Assembly (NCBI GenBank): GCA_902590625.1
Contig: CACIXL010000004.1
Location: forward strand, 1 to 64,000
DNA length: 64,000 nucleotides
From: an uncultured Pelagibacteraceae bacterium
GTDB taxonomy: Bacteria > Pseudomonadota > Alphaproteobacteria > Pelagibacterales > Pelagibacteraceae
Reading direction: 5' to 3'
The notes under the pieces are model-generated. The model was not told the DNA's origin, searched no databases, and saw only the letters and a program-made list of their open reading frames with translations. The translations under genes and the position numbers were made by a program. Shown one piece after another: positions 1 through 9,758 of the stretch (position 1 is the first letter of the stretch; each line of letters begins with the position of its first letter).

Positions 1-1
1 T

Positions 2-716
2 AAAGAAACCGTTAACAATCCAATTAAAGATAAAGACTTAAAAGACTTACTTGGTGTTGAAAAATTTAATTATGGTGAGATAGAAGAAGAGAATAGAGTT
101 GGTGTTGTAACAGGTTTAGCTTGGACAGAAGTAGGAGGGGAAATTTTAAAAATTGAGTCCGCAATAATGCCTGGAAAAGGAAAAATGCAAATTACAGGAA
201 AACTTGGAGATGTAATGCAGGAGTCAGTAAAAGCTGCTAAATCATACATTAGATCTAAAAGTTTAGATTACGGAATTATACCACCGATATTTGATAAAAA
301 AGATTTTCATATACACGTACCAGAAGGAGCGACTCCTAAAGATGGTCCGTCAGCAGGTGTAGGAATGGTAACATCAATAATTTCAGCGATAACGGATATT
401 CCAGTAGATAAAAATGTTGCTATGACCGGAGAAATAACACTACGAGGTCTAGTTTTACCTATAGGTGGCTTAAAAGAGAAATTATTAGCAGCCCACAGAG
501 CTGGAATTAAAAAAAGTTTTAATTCCAATGGAAAATAAAAAAGATTTAGTAGAGGTTCCTAAAACTGTTTTAGAATCAATAGAGATTATACCAGTAAAAA
601 ATGTTGATGAAGTGTTGAAAGTAGCTTTAACTAAAAATTTAAAAAGAGTTGAATGGGTTGAAGTTGATCAGATTTCTAAAAAGGAAAAAGAAAAAAAAGA
701 ATTAAGCACCCACTAA
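2..716 (+). CDS. lon: ATP-dependent protease Lon, C-terminal part (5' end outside window); reading frame shifts at about 510-516 (A7 run), so the C-terminus lies in a second frame (ORF 528..716)
   Basis: Frame 2 is open from base 2: ...[42 protein letters not shown]... [15 protein letters not shown] (Lon catalytic Ser motif) ...[17 protein letters not shown]; continuation [23 protein letters not shown] is in another frame. Confidence 0.93.
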
Positions 717-718
717 AA

Positions 719-1609
719 CTAGTCTAACCACTCTTTAAATTTATCAATATTATTTTGAATATAATCAGGAAGAAAATCTACATTAATTTTTTTTAAAATT
801 GATTTTCCAGACCATTTGTATTCTCTCTGATCTACGTTATGATCATACATGACTCTTTTTTCTTCAATAAGTTTTTTTATATCATTAGTTTTAAGACCAC
901 TTTGTTCAAACTCATAATGGTGCGCAAAATTACGTAATTTTTTTTCCAAATCTTCAGGAGTTCTAATACAAGTAAAGTGCCAACCACCATTATTTACGTA
1001 TAATAGATTCGAGTATTTTTTCTTAGAGAACAGAACATCTAAACGCCATGAAGGGTATTTTTTTGATTTAATATTTCTGAGCCATTGCGGTGAAATAAAG
1101 TTTTTAAATTTAACCGCTTTCGAACCAGACCAAATAAATTTATCATAAAGAAGATTAAATTTGTAATAGAACATTTTTTGTTTAAATATTACTATGTTGT
1201 CTTTAACTTCATCAAAATTTAAATTTTTAAAATTTGGTATTTCATCTAAATCACTTATAACAACTAGGTCATTATTATTTAAATTTTTTAAACCTTTTTT
1301 TATATTTTCCCTTTGAAAATAGTCTCTAGCCATTCCGTTTAATATTAGTTTTTCTTCAACTATTTTAGGAGAGTCGTTTTCGTTAATATCTCTTATACTA
1401 GGAGGAGGTTGGTCTATAATTATATATTCAATTTTATCTTGAAATTTTTTATACTTTTGTGGGTCAAAATTTAATTTTTTTTTACTCCCATTATGAGTGT
1501 ACGTCGCTTCAGTTATAACAAACTTTTTCACATATTTATTTAGCTCATTTAACCTTATATCTAATAAAAGGTCCTCATCATAATACATGAAGCAATCATA
1601 AATATTCAT
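719..1609 (-). CDS. Glycosyltransferase family 17 (beta-1,4-N-acetylglucosaminyltransferase-like)
   Basis: MNIYDCFMYYDEDLLLDIRLNELNKYVKKFVITEATYTHNGSKKKLNF ... DLVVISDLDEIPN ... GGWHFTCI, typical of GT17. Confidence 0.85.
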   Translation of the reverse strand: MNIYDCFMYYDEDLLLDIRLNELNKYVKKFVITEATYTHNGSKKKLNFDPQKYKKFQDKIEYIIIDQPPPSIRDINENDSPKIVEEKLILNGMARDYFQRENIKKGLKNLNNNDLVVISDLDEIPNFKNLNFDEVKDNIVIFKQKMFYYKFNLLYDKFIWSGSKAVKFKNFISPQWLRNIKSKKYPSWRLDVLFSKKKYSNLLYVNNGGWHFTCIRTPEDLEKKLRNFAHHYEFEQSGLKTNDIKKLIEEKRVMYDHNVDQREYKWSGKSILKKINVDFLPDYIQNNIDKFKEWLD

Positions 1610-1657
1610 GATATTTGAGTTATAATAATTTATAATATAAGTAAATATTTATTAATT

Positions 1658-4210
1658 ATGAAAAAAAAAATAATTATTACGGGTGGACTTGGGTACATTG
1701 GCACTGAATTATGCAAATTGTACTCTGGAGTCAGCTGGCATCATCAAATTATTGTAATTGATAATAGATTTATTTCTGAAAGAGTTAATCAATTGAGAAA
1801 CTGGAATATAGAGTTTATACAAGGTGATATACTTGATAAAGGTTTGATAACAAAATATTGCAAAGATGCAGATATAGTACATCATTTAGCAGGTATAACA
1901 GATGTTCCCAGAACAAGAAGCGAGACTTCATCAACGCAAGATGAAAAAATTTTAGAGGTAGGTGAGAAAGGGACTCAAAATATTTTAAACGCTATAAGCG
2001 ATAAATGTAAAATCATTTTTCCTTCTACTCATGTTGTTTATGAAGGTATTGATCACGTTAAAAAAGATATTTCCGAGGATGAAGTCACAAAACCTGTATT
2101 ATCGTATTCTAGATCAAAAGCTATTAATGAAGAACAGCTAAAAAGATCTGGGAAAAATTACGTTATTTTAAGACTAGGCTCTGTTTATGGTTATTCAACA
2201 GACTCAATGAGAATAGACATAATGCCTAATTTATTTTCAAAAATAGCTTCTCAAAATGGAACATTAAAGTTATTCGCAGGAGGTAGACAAATTAAAAGTC
2301 TAGTACCTTTAATTGACGTAGCAAGATGTTTTAAGTTTATGGAAGAAAAGAATGAAATTAATTCGGAAGTATTTAATTTAACAAAAGATACACTCACAGT
2401 AAAAGAAGTTGCTGAGATATGTAAAAAAAATAATCCAAAAATAACTTTAAAAGAAACAAATGATGAAGTTCCCAATTTAGGTTTTTCACTTTCAAATGAA
2501 AAATTATTAAATGTAGGTTTCGAATTTCTTTATAATATAGATCAAAATATTCAAGAAATGATTCAAAAATGGTCTAAGCAAGATCTTATAAAAGATTTAG
2601 AACATGTTAAGGACGGGGAAAATTTATTTGTTGATAAAAGAGGCGTAATTAGTAATCACGAGTTAACAGAACCGATTAACCTTATTGGCTTGATTGATTC
2701 TAAAAAAGGCACAATAAGAGCAAATCACTATCACCCACAACAAGAGCAAAAATGTTTATTCACAAAAGGTCAGATAATAGAAATCTTTCAAGATATAATT
2801 AATCCAAATTCTCCAAAAATCACACAAGTTGTTAATGAAGGTCAGCTTTCGATAATAAAACCAAATGTTGCACACACAATGGTTTTTACGAAAGATACAA
2901 CTTTTTTAAATCTTGTACGCGGAGAGCGTGATCATGAAAACTACGGTATAACACACACCGTTAGACATGTTTTTGTTGATGAAAAGGAGAAAAATTTACT
3001 ATTAAAGTGCTATAAATTTGAGTGCAGATCTTGTGGTAACGAAAATTTGAAGAGAGTTGTTTCTCTAGGCTATCAACCTTTAGCTAATAATTTAACAAAT
3101 AAAAAAGATGAAAAGTGTGAACTTTACCCTTTAGAGGTAAATTACTGTTCACAATGTCATAATTGTCAACTTTCCGTTGCGGTAGATCCAAAGAAAATGT
3201 TTTCGAATTATCTTTACACTTCCTCAACTTCAAAAATTTTTAGAGATCATTTTGTTGAAGCGGCAAAAAAATATGTGAAAGAATTAAAATTAAATAAAAA
3301 AAAATCATATATAATAGATATTGGTAGCAATGATGGTGTGGCTTTAAAACCTTTTATAGATTTAGGATTTAAAAAAATACTTGGAGTTGAACCTGCCAAA
3401 AATTTAGCAAAACTTGCAAATAAAAATAAAATTAAAACCTTCAATGGTTTTTTAGAAAAAAAGAATATAAAAAAGATCAAAAAAAATGCTGATTTAATTT
3501 TGGCTTCAAACGTATTTGCCCATTCAGATAATTTAAAAGAAATGACCGAATGCATGCTCACTTTGTTAAGTAAAAAAGGTACTATAATTATAGAAGTTCA
3601 ATATTTAATGAATACTCTTAAAGATTTAACATTCGATAATATATATCATGAGCATTATAATTACTGGTCATTAACATCTTTAATTTACTTTTTTAATCAA
3701 TTTAAAGCTAAAATTTTTAGATCTGAGAGAGTCGATACACATGGTGGATCTATAAGAATTTATATAAAAAAGGATAAAAAAGTAAAAATTGAACAAAGTG
3801 TTAAAAAGATGCTTAGAGAAGAAGAAATATTCGGAATAAAAGATTTTAAAACATATCAAAAATTTGGTCAAAAAGTTTATAAAATCAGAGAAAATGTTTT
3901 AGAAAATATTAAAAAACTTAAAAGCAAAAATAAGAAAATTATAGGATACGGTGCGCCAGCAAAAGCAACTACTGCCTTAAATTTTTTTGGAATATCTAAA
4001 GAAATTGATTTCATTGTTGAAGATAACAAATTAAAACACAATAAGTTTATTCCAGGAGTGCAAATACCAATTAAAAATAAATCTCAAATAAAAGATAAGA
4101 AAAATATTCTCTTAGTTCTGGCATGGAATTTTTATAATGATATAAAAAAAAATAATAAAAATCTTTCAGAAAATTTTGTAAATATAAAAGAATTAGAGAC
4201 TAATAGTTAG
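1658..4210 (+). CDS. Three-domain fusion: NAD-dependent sugar epimerase/dehydratase + cupin (WxcM/sugar-isomerase-like) + zinc-binding SAM-dependent sugar C-methyltransferase
   Basis: N-term GGLGYIGTELCKLY Rossmann and YSRSKAINEEQL; middle RANHYHPQQEQKCLFTKGQ..NVAHTMVF cupin; C-term CRSCGN..CSQCHNCQLS zinc-binding cysteines, IDIGSNDGVALKPF SAM motif, GYGAPAKATTALN. Confidence 0.85.
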   Translation: MKKKIIITGGLGYIGTELCKLYSGVSWHHQIIVIDNRFISERVNQLRNWNIEFIQGDILDKGLITKYCKDADIVHHLAGITDVPRTRSETSSTQDEKILEVGEKGTQNILNAISDKCKIIFPSTHVVYEGIDHVKKDISEDEVTKPVLSYSRSKAINEEQLKRSGKNYVILRLGSVYGYSTDSMRIDIMPNLFSKIASQNGTLKLFAGGRQIKSLVPLIDVARCFKFMEEKNEINSEVFNLTKDTLTVKEVAEICKKNNPKITLKETNDEVPNLGFSLSNEKLLNVGFEFLYNIDQNIQEMIQKWSKQDLIKDLEHVKDGENLFVDKRGVISNHELTEPINLIGLIDSKKGTIRANHYHPQQEQKCLFTKGQIIEIFQDIINPNSPKITQVVNEGQLSIIKPNVAHTMVFTKDTTFLNLVRGERDHENYGITHTVRHVFVDEKEKNLLLKCYKFECRSCGNENLKRVVSLGYQPLANNLTNKKDEKCELYPLEVNYCSQCHNCQLSVAVDPKKMFSNYLYTSSTSKIFRDHFVEAAKKYVKELKLNKKKSYIIDIGSNDGVALKPFIDLGFKKILGVEPAKNLAKLANKNKIKTFNGFLEKKNIKKIKKNADLILASNVFAHSDNLKEMTECMLTLLSKKGTIIIEVQYLMNTLKDLTFDNIYHEHYNYWSLTSLIYFFNQFKAKIFRSERVDTHGGSIRIYIKKDKKVKIEQSVKKMLREEEIFGIKDFKTYQKFGQKVYKIRENVLENIKKLKSKNKKIIGYGAPAKATTALNFFGISKEIDFIVEDNKLKHNKFIPGVQIPIKNKSQIKDKKNILLVLAWNFYNDIKKNNKNLSENFVNIKELETNS

Positions 4211-4724
4211 AAATGAGACTTTTCCAAATCTCAAAAATATTTCTTATATTTTCAAAAAAATAATTAATATAAAATTCAGTAATTGGAAATTTTTGAACTA
4301 CAAAGTCTTGAAAAAAATACAGCCCTCTTGATATGACAATAATTATTACTAAAAACAATAACAGAGAGTTATAAAATCCTAAAGAAATTTTTTCATCAGG
4401 CAATTTTTTCTTACTCTGATAATTTTGAAGTTTAATACCATGTTTTTTTGCCAGGTATTCTGGAGAGTATAAATCTATTTCTCTAGGTTTTCTAATTGTT
4501 CTCTTTTTATCTTTTTTTAACTTATTTACTTTTTGTTCAACCTTTTGATGTTTTGATACGATTTCCTGATTTTTGATAGGTCGTTCAATTTTTTTAGTTT
4601 CATTTATAGGAAATTGTTTCCATTTGTTCCCACACGAACCGCATTGAACCGTTCTTCCAGAAGCTGTAATAGCATTATCGGGTACTACAAATTTCTTACC
4701 ACATGAATTACAATTTAAAATCAT
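4200..4724 (-). CDS. MJ0042-type zinc-ribbon domain protein with C-terminal transmembrane helix
   Basis: MILNCNSCGKKFVVPDNAITASGRTVQCGSCGNKWKQF; hydrophobic LLLFLVIIIVISRGLYFF. Confidence 0.75.
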   Translation of the reverse strand: MILNCNSCGKKFVVPDNAITASGRTVQCGSCGNKWKQFPINETKKIERPIKNQEIVSKHQKVEQKVNKLKKDKKRTIRKPREIDLYSPEYLAKKHGIKLQNYQSKKKLPDEKISLGFYNSLLLFLVIIIVISRGLYFFQDFVVQKFPITEFYINYFFENIRNIFEIWKSLISNY

Positions 4725-4823
4725 ACTAACTCAATAATACTGCTATTTATATAAATTACACTACAATTTAAATACTTTTTTACTTTATAAAGTTTTTGAT
4801 GTATATCTCGATTTTATTTAATA

Positions 4824-4899
4824 GGGCGGTTAGCTCAGTTGGTAGAGCATCTCGTTTACACCGAGAGGGTCATAGGTTCGAGTCCTTTACCGCCCACCA
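4824..4899 (+). tRNA. tRNA-Val (anticodon TAC)
   Basis: Acceptor GGGCGGT/ACCGCCC, TAGCTCAGTTGGTAGAGC D-arm, TCTCG-TTTACAC-CGAGA anticodon arm, GGTTCGAGTCC T-arm, encoded CCA. Confidence 0.96.
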
Positions 4900-4916
4900 T
4901 TAAATGCAGGAACTGT

Positions 4917-4994
4917 GGGGGTGTAGCTCAGCTTGGTTAGAGCGCCTGCCTGTCACGCAGGAGGTCGCGGGTTCGAGTCCCGTCACTCCCGCCA
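4917..4994 (+). tRNA. tRNA-Asp (anticodon GTC)
   Basis: GGGGGTG/CACTCCC acceptor, CCTGC-CTGTCAC-GCAGG anticodon arm, GGGTTCGAGTCCC T-arm, encoded CCA. Confidence 0.95.
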
Positions 4995-5159
4995 CTAGTT
5001 GATAATGATTTTCATCTAGAAAGGTGTAAACCTTCAACTTTTAAATAAAAAAATGCTTCCTTCTGTCCTGTATTCTTTGAGAATAAATGTTATAAGACAA
5101 TATTATTAATATAAGAATCCTCAAACTACGGTATTGAGGTAGGTATTAGTAAACAAAAC

Positions 5160-5528
5160 ATGATTTATAATTTTTTATCAGAATATTTATCAATTATAAT
5201 ATTTCTATTTTTAGCTTTATTTTTAAGCATAGGATTTATTTTGGCTAATTTCTTAGCATCTCCTTCTAATCCGGATCCAGAGAAATTATCAGCTTATGAG
5301 TGTGGATTTGAACCTTTTGACGACTCCAGGATGGAATTTGATGTTAGATTTTATTTAGTCGCAATACTTTTTATAATATTCGATTTAGAAATTGCATTCC
5401 TGTTCCCTTGGGCTATCTCTTTAGGAGGAATAGGCCCCACTGGTTTTTGGTCTATGATGTTTTTTTTGGGTATTCTGACTATTGGTTTTATTTATGAATG
5501 GAAAAAAGGTGCTTTGGAATGGGAATAA
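5160..5528 (+). CDS. nuoA: NADH-quinone oxidoreductase subunit A
   Basis: [42 protein letters not shown]. Confidence 0.97.
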   Translation: MIYNFLSEYLSIIIFLFLALFLSIGFILANFLASPSNPDPEKLSAYECGFEPFDDSRMEFDVRFYLVAILFIIFDLEIAFLFPWAISLGGIGPTGFWSMMFFLGILTIGFIYEWKKGALEWE

Positions 5529-5530
5529 AA

Positions 5531-6055
5531 ATGAGCTCAAATACAGACAAACAAAAACAGATACCTGAGGAATTTAAAGATTTAGCAAAAAATTTTGCTG
5601 AGAAAGGTTTTATAACCACCTCAAGTGAAAATTTAATTAACTGGGCAAGAACTGGCTCCTTACACTGGATGACATTTGGTCTTGCATGTTGTGCAGTAGA
5701 AATGATGCAAACTTCTATGCCTAGATATGATTTAGAAAGATTTGGAGCCGCACCAAGAGCCTCACCAAGGCAATCAGATGTAATGATAGTTGCTGGAACT
5801 TTAACAAATAAAATGGCACCAGCTTTAAGAAAAGTTTACGATCAGATGCCCGAACCAAGATATGTAGTTTCTATGGGGAGTTGCGCTAATGGAGGTGGTT
5901 ATTATCACTACTCTTACTCAGTAGTAAGAGGCTGTGATAAAATCGTACCTGTCGATATTTATATACCTGGCTGTCCTCCTTCTGCTGAAGCTTTGCTATA
6001 CGGAATTTTGCAACTGCAAAAAAAAATTAGGAGAGAAGGTTCATTTAAAAGATAG
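5531..6055 (+). CDS. nuoB: NADH-quinone oxidoreductase subunit B (ORF extends upstream to 5498)
   Basis: [29 protein letters not shown]...[18 protein letters not shown]. Confidence 0.97.
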   Translation: MSSNTDKQKQIPEEFKDLAKNFAEKGFITTSSENLINWARTGSLHWMTFGLACCAVEMMQTSMPRYDLERFGAAPRASPRQSDVMIVAGTLTNKMAPALRKVYDQMPEPRYVVSMGSCANGGGYYHYSYSVVRGCDKIVPVDIYIPGCPPSAEALLYGILQLQKKIRREGSFKR

Positions 6056-6057
6056 AA

Positions 6058-6672
6058 ATGATTTCAAAATTACAAACGATTGAAAAATCAATTAATTCAG
6101 AACTGTCTAGTAAAATTAAAAATTCAACTATTGATAATGAGGAATTGTTAATTGAAATAGATGAAAATAATCTAGTTGATGTAATTCAATTTTTAAAATC
6201 AAATGATAACTGTAAGTTCAAACAACTTATTGATATTGCTGGAGTAGATTATCCAGAAAAAGAAAAAAGATTTGAGCTTATTTATCTATTTTTATCACAC
6301 GAAAATAATTTAAGAATTAAAGTTTTAATTAAGTTTCCAATTGATCAAGCAATTAACTCTGTCACTAAAATATTTCCCTCTGCTAATTGGATGGAGAGAG
6401 AAGTTTTTGACATGTATGGTGTTAAATTTAAGAATCATCCTGATCTCAGGAGAATTTTGACAGATTACGGTTTTAAAGGGCATCCATTAAGAAAAGATTT
6501 TCCTTTAACAGGTTTTAACGAAGTTAGGTACAGCGAAAAAGATAAAAAAGTTATTTATGAGCCAGTTAAACTTGAACAAAATTATAGAAATTTTGATTTT
6601 GAAAGTCCATGGGAAGGCACAAATTATATTAAAGAAATAAAAAATTCAGAAAAAGATGGTAAAAAAAACTAA
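6058..6672 (+). CDS. nuoC: NADH-quinone oxidoreductase subunit C
   Basis: [45 protein letters not shown]. Confidence 0.96.
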   Translation: MISKLQTIEKSINSELSSKIKNSTIDNEELLIEIDENNLVDVIQFLKSNDNCKFKQLIDIAGVDYPEKEKRFELIYLFLSHENNLRIKVLIKFPIDQAINSVTKIFPSANWMEREVFDMYGVKFKNHPDLRRILTDYGFKGHPLRKDFPLTGFNEVRYSEKDKKVIYEPVKLEQNYRNFDFESPWEGTNYIKEIKNSEKDGKKN

Positions 6673-7831
6673 ATCATTAAGCCTTAATTTTGGACCGCAA
6701 CATCCCGCTGCACACGGTGTTTTAAGGTTAATATTAGAGTTAGATGGAGAAATAGTAGAAAAAGCAGATCCACATATAGGATTACTGCACAGGGGAACAG
6801 AAAAATTAATTGAGCAAAAAACTTATACTCAAGCCTTACCTTATTTCGATAGATTGGATTACGTTGCACCGATGAATCAAGAACACGCTTTTGCTTTAGC
6901 TGCAGAAAAATTACTCAAAGTAGAGGTTCCTATCAGAGCCAAATACATAAGAGTAATATTTTGCGAGATCGGTAGAATTTTAAGTCATATTTTAAATGTT
7001 ACTACACAAGCCTTAGATGTTGGCGCTTTGACGCCTTCATTATGGGGTTTTGAGGAAAGAGAAACTTTGATGACCTTTTATGAAAGAGCATCAGGTTCAA
7101 GATTACATGCAAATTATTTTAGAACCGGAGGTGTTCACAAAGATATCCCTATGAAACTTATAGAAGATATTGAAAAATTTTGTAAGTCCTTTCCAAAAAT
7201 TATTGATGATTTAGAGGGATTACTTACAGATAATCGTATTTTTAAACAACGTAATGTTGAAATAGGCATTGTCTCAAAACAAGAAGCGCTCGATCACAGC
7301 TTTTCTGGTGTTATGTTAAGAGGTTCGGGAGTCCCGTGGGATTTAAGAAGATCTCAACCTTACGAAATTTATAAAGATTTAGAATTTAAAATTCCAGTTG
7401 GAAAAAATGGTGATTGTTACGATAGATATCTTTGTAGAATAGAAGAAATGAGAGAAAGCGTAAAAATTATACTTCAATGTATTGAGAGATTACCCAAAGG
7501 CCCAGTTATATCAATAGATAATAAAATTTCACCTCCAAATAGGGACGATATAAAACAATCAATGGAAGCGCTAATTCATCACTTTAAATTATTTACAGAG
7601 GGTTATAGAGTTCCTAAAGGAGATGTTTACACTGCTGTGGAGGCACCTAAAGGAGAATTTGGTGTTTATTTAATTTCAGATGGAAGCAATAAACCTTACA
7701 GGTGTAAAATAAGAGCCCCAGGATTTTCTCATCTACAAGCTATGGATTATTTAATTCGCGGCCACATGTTAGCTGACGTTCCCGCCGTTTTAGGTTCGTT
7801 AGATATTGTTTTTGGAGAGGTAGATAGATGA
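6656..7831 (+). CDS. nuoD: NADH-quinone oxidoreductase subunit D
   Basis: [44 protein letters not shown]...[22 protein letters not shown]. Confidence 0.98.
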   Translation: MVKKTKSLSLNFGPQHPAAHGVLRLILELDGEIVEKADPHIGLLHRGTEKLIEQKTYTQALPYFDRLDYVAPMNQEHAFALAAEKLLKVEVPIRAKYIRVIFCEIGRILSHILNVTTQALDVGALTPSLWGFEERETLMTFYERASGSRLHANYFRTGGVHKDIPMKLIEDIEKFCKSFPKIIDDLEGLLTDNRIFKQRNVEIGIVSKQEALDHSFSGVMLRGSGVPWDLRRSQPYEIYKDLEFKIPVGKNGDCYDRYLCRIEEMRESVKIILQCIERLPKGPVISIDNKISPPNRDDIKQSMEALIHHFKLFTEGYRVPKGDVYTAVEAPKGEFGVYLISDGSNKPYRCKIRAPGFSHLQAMDYLIRGHMLADVPAVLGSLDIVFGEVDR

Positions 7832-8434
7832 GCATAAAAAAAAATCCATGACAACCAACCAAAAGAATTTAAATTTACAGATGAAAATTTAAAAAAAATT
7901 GATCAAATCTTAAAAAGATATCCTGAAAAAAATAGAAAAAGCGCAGTGATGCCCTTACTTTATTTAGCTCAAAGACAGAACGATAACTGGATACCTTTAG
8001 CAGCAATGAAATATATAGCCAAATATCTTGCCATGCCATATATCTCAGTTTATGAGGTAGCCACTTTTTACACAATGTATAACTTAGCGCCAGTAGGAAA
8101 ACATTTCATACAGGTATGCACAACAACACCTTGTTTATTAAGAGGTGCAGATAAAATTGTAAAATTATGTAAAGAAAACATATCTCCGAATGAAAATGAA
8201 ATTTCAAAAAATGGCAACTGTTCTTGGATGGAAGTGGAGTGCTTAGGAGCATGTGTTAGCGCACCCATGGTACAAATAAATGATGATTACTATGAAGACT
8301 TAGATGAAAAAAGTACAAAAGAAATACTTATTTCACTAATAAATGACAAACCTCTAAAACCTGGTTCATATCGTGGGAGAAAAAATACCTCACCAGAAAA
8401 AATTTTAATTAGCAACGGAGAAAAACATGCTTAA
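7828..8434 (+). CDS. nuoE: NADH-quinone oxidoreductase subunit E (2Fe-2S); apparent +1 frameshift in the A9 run at 7836-7844, main ORF from 7946
   Basis: C-x4-C (CTTTPC) and [14 protein letters not shown] 2Fe-2S motifs; upstream in-frame coding [45 protein letters not shown] lacks an ATG unless one A is removed from the run after ATGAGCAT. Confidence 0.93.
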
Positions 8435-9758
8435 GAAAGAAAACAGAATATTTAAAAATCTTTATAATGAATTTGGGTGGGAGATTGAAAACTCAATAAA
8501 ACGTGATGATTGGAAAGACACCAAAGATTTAATTTCTAAAGGTCGCGAATGGATAATTAATGAAGTAAAAATTTCTGAACTAAGAGGAAGAGGTGGAGCG
8601 GGATTTTCAACTGGTTTAAAGTGGTCATTTGCACCAAAGGAAGTTGGTTCACGACCACATTATTTAGTAATTAACGCAGATGAGTCTGAACCAGGAACAT
8701 GTAAGGATAGAGATATTTTAAGATTTGAACCACAAAAATTAATCGAGGGATGTTTAATTGCAGGTTACACAGTTAATGCTCATGTTTGTTATATATATAT
8801 AAGGGGAGAATATCTTAACGAAGGTAAACGATTACAAGAAGCAATTGATCAGGCATATGCAAAAAATTTCTTAGGTAAAAATGCCTGTGGTTCTGGATGG
8901 GATTTTGACATTCATATTCATTATGGAGCAGGTGCGTATATTTGTGGTGAGGAAACCGCTTTATTAGAAAGTATTGAGGGTAATAAAGGACAACCAAGAT
9001 TAAAACCACCTTTTCCGGCACTAGTTGGTTTGTATGGGTGTCCCACAATAGTTAATAATGTAGAAACCGTTGCTGTAGTACCCACAATTTTAAGAAGAGG
9101 TGGTAAGTGGTTTGCTTCAATAGGAAGACCAAAAAATACTGGGACTAAAATATTTTGTATTTCGGGAAACGTAAATACCCCATGCAACGTCGAGGAAGAA
9201 ATGGGAATTCCGCTAAAAGATTTGATAGAAAAACATGCAGGAGGAGTAGTTGGAGGTTGGGAAAATCTTCAAGCAGTTATTCCAGGTGGTTCATCTATGC
9301 CTTTATTACCAAAAAAAATTTGCGATACTTTAACAATGGATTTTGACTCTTTAATCGAAAATAAAAGTGGGTTAGGCACTGCTGGGATAGTAGTTATTAA
9401 TAAAGATCAGGATATTGTTGAGTGCATGGCTAGAATTGCTAGGTTTTATAAACACGAGAGTTGTGGTCAATGTACTCCGTGCAGAGAGGGATCAGGTTGG
9501 ATGTGGAGAATTTTGGATAGAGTAGTTAAAAGAAAAGCAACTTTTAGTGACATAGATTTATTATCTGATGTAACTAAACAAATTGAAGGTCATACTATTT
9601 GTGCTTTTGGTGAAGGATCAGCTTGGCCAGTTCAAGGTTTGTTAAGACATTTTAGGAAAGAAGTAGAAAGTCGTTGTAGAGAAGAGCCTTTAATTAAGAA
9701 AAAATTGAATAATCCTTATTTAGTTGATCAACATTTATTGGAGAATAAAAATGCCTAA
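8427..9758 (+). CDS. nuoF: NADH-quinone oxidoreductase subunit F
   Basis: [34 protein letters not shown]. Confidence 0.98.
   Translation: MLKKENRIFKNLYNEFGWEIENSIKRDDWKDTKDLISKGREWIINEVKISELRGRGGAGFSTGLKWSFAPKEVGSRPHYLVINADESEPGTCKDRDILRFEPQKLIEGCLIAGYTVNAHVCYIYIRGEYLNEGKRLQEAIDQAYAKNFLGKNACGSGWDFDIHIHYGAGAYICGEETALLESIEGNKGQPRLKPPFPALVGLYGCPTIVNNVETVAVVPTILRRGGKWFASIGRPKNTGTKIFCISGNVNTPCNVEEEMGIPLKDLIEKHAGGVVGGWENLQAVIPGGSSMPLLPKKICDTLTMDFDSLIENKSGLGTAGIVVINKDQDIVECMARIARFYKHESCGQCTPCREGSGWMWRILDRVVKRKATFSDIDLLSDVTKQIEGHTICAFGEGSAWPVQGLLRHFRKEVESRCREEPLIKKKLNNPYLVDQHLLENKNA

Noticed and set aside
307-528. Minus-strand ORF opposite lon, and similar antisense ORFs throughout (e.g. 2251-2475, 8921-9187, 23935-24183, 36768-36998)
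   Set aside because: Antisense to strongly supported conserved genes; expected by chance from codon bias.
4824-4994. tRNA pair as an integrase attachment site of a mobile element
   Set aside because: No integrase, direct repeat of a tRNA 3' end, or phage gene seen nearby.
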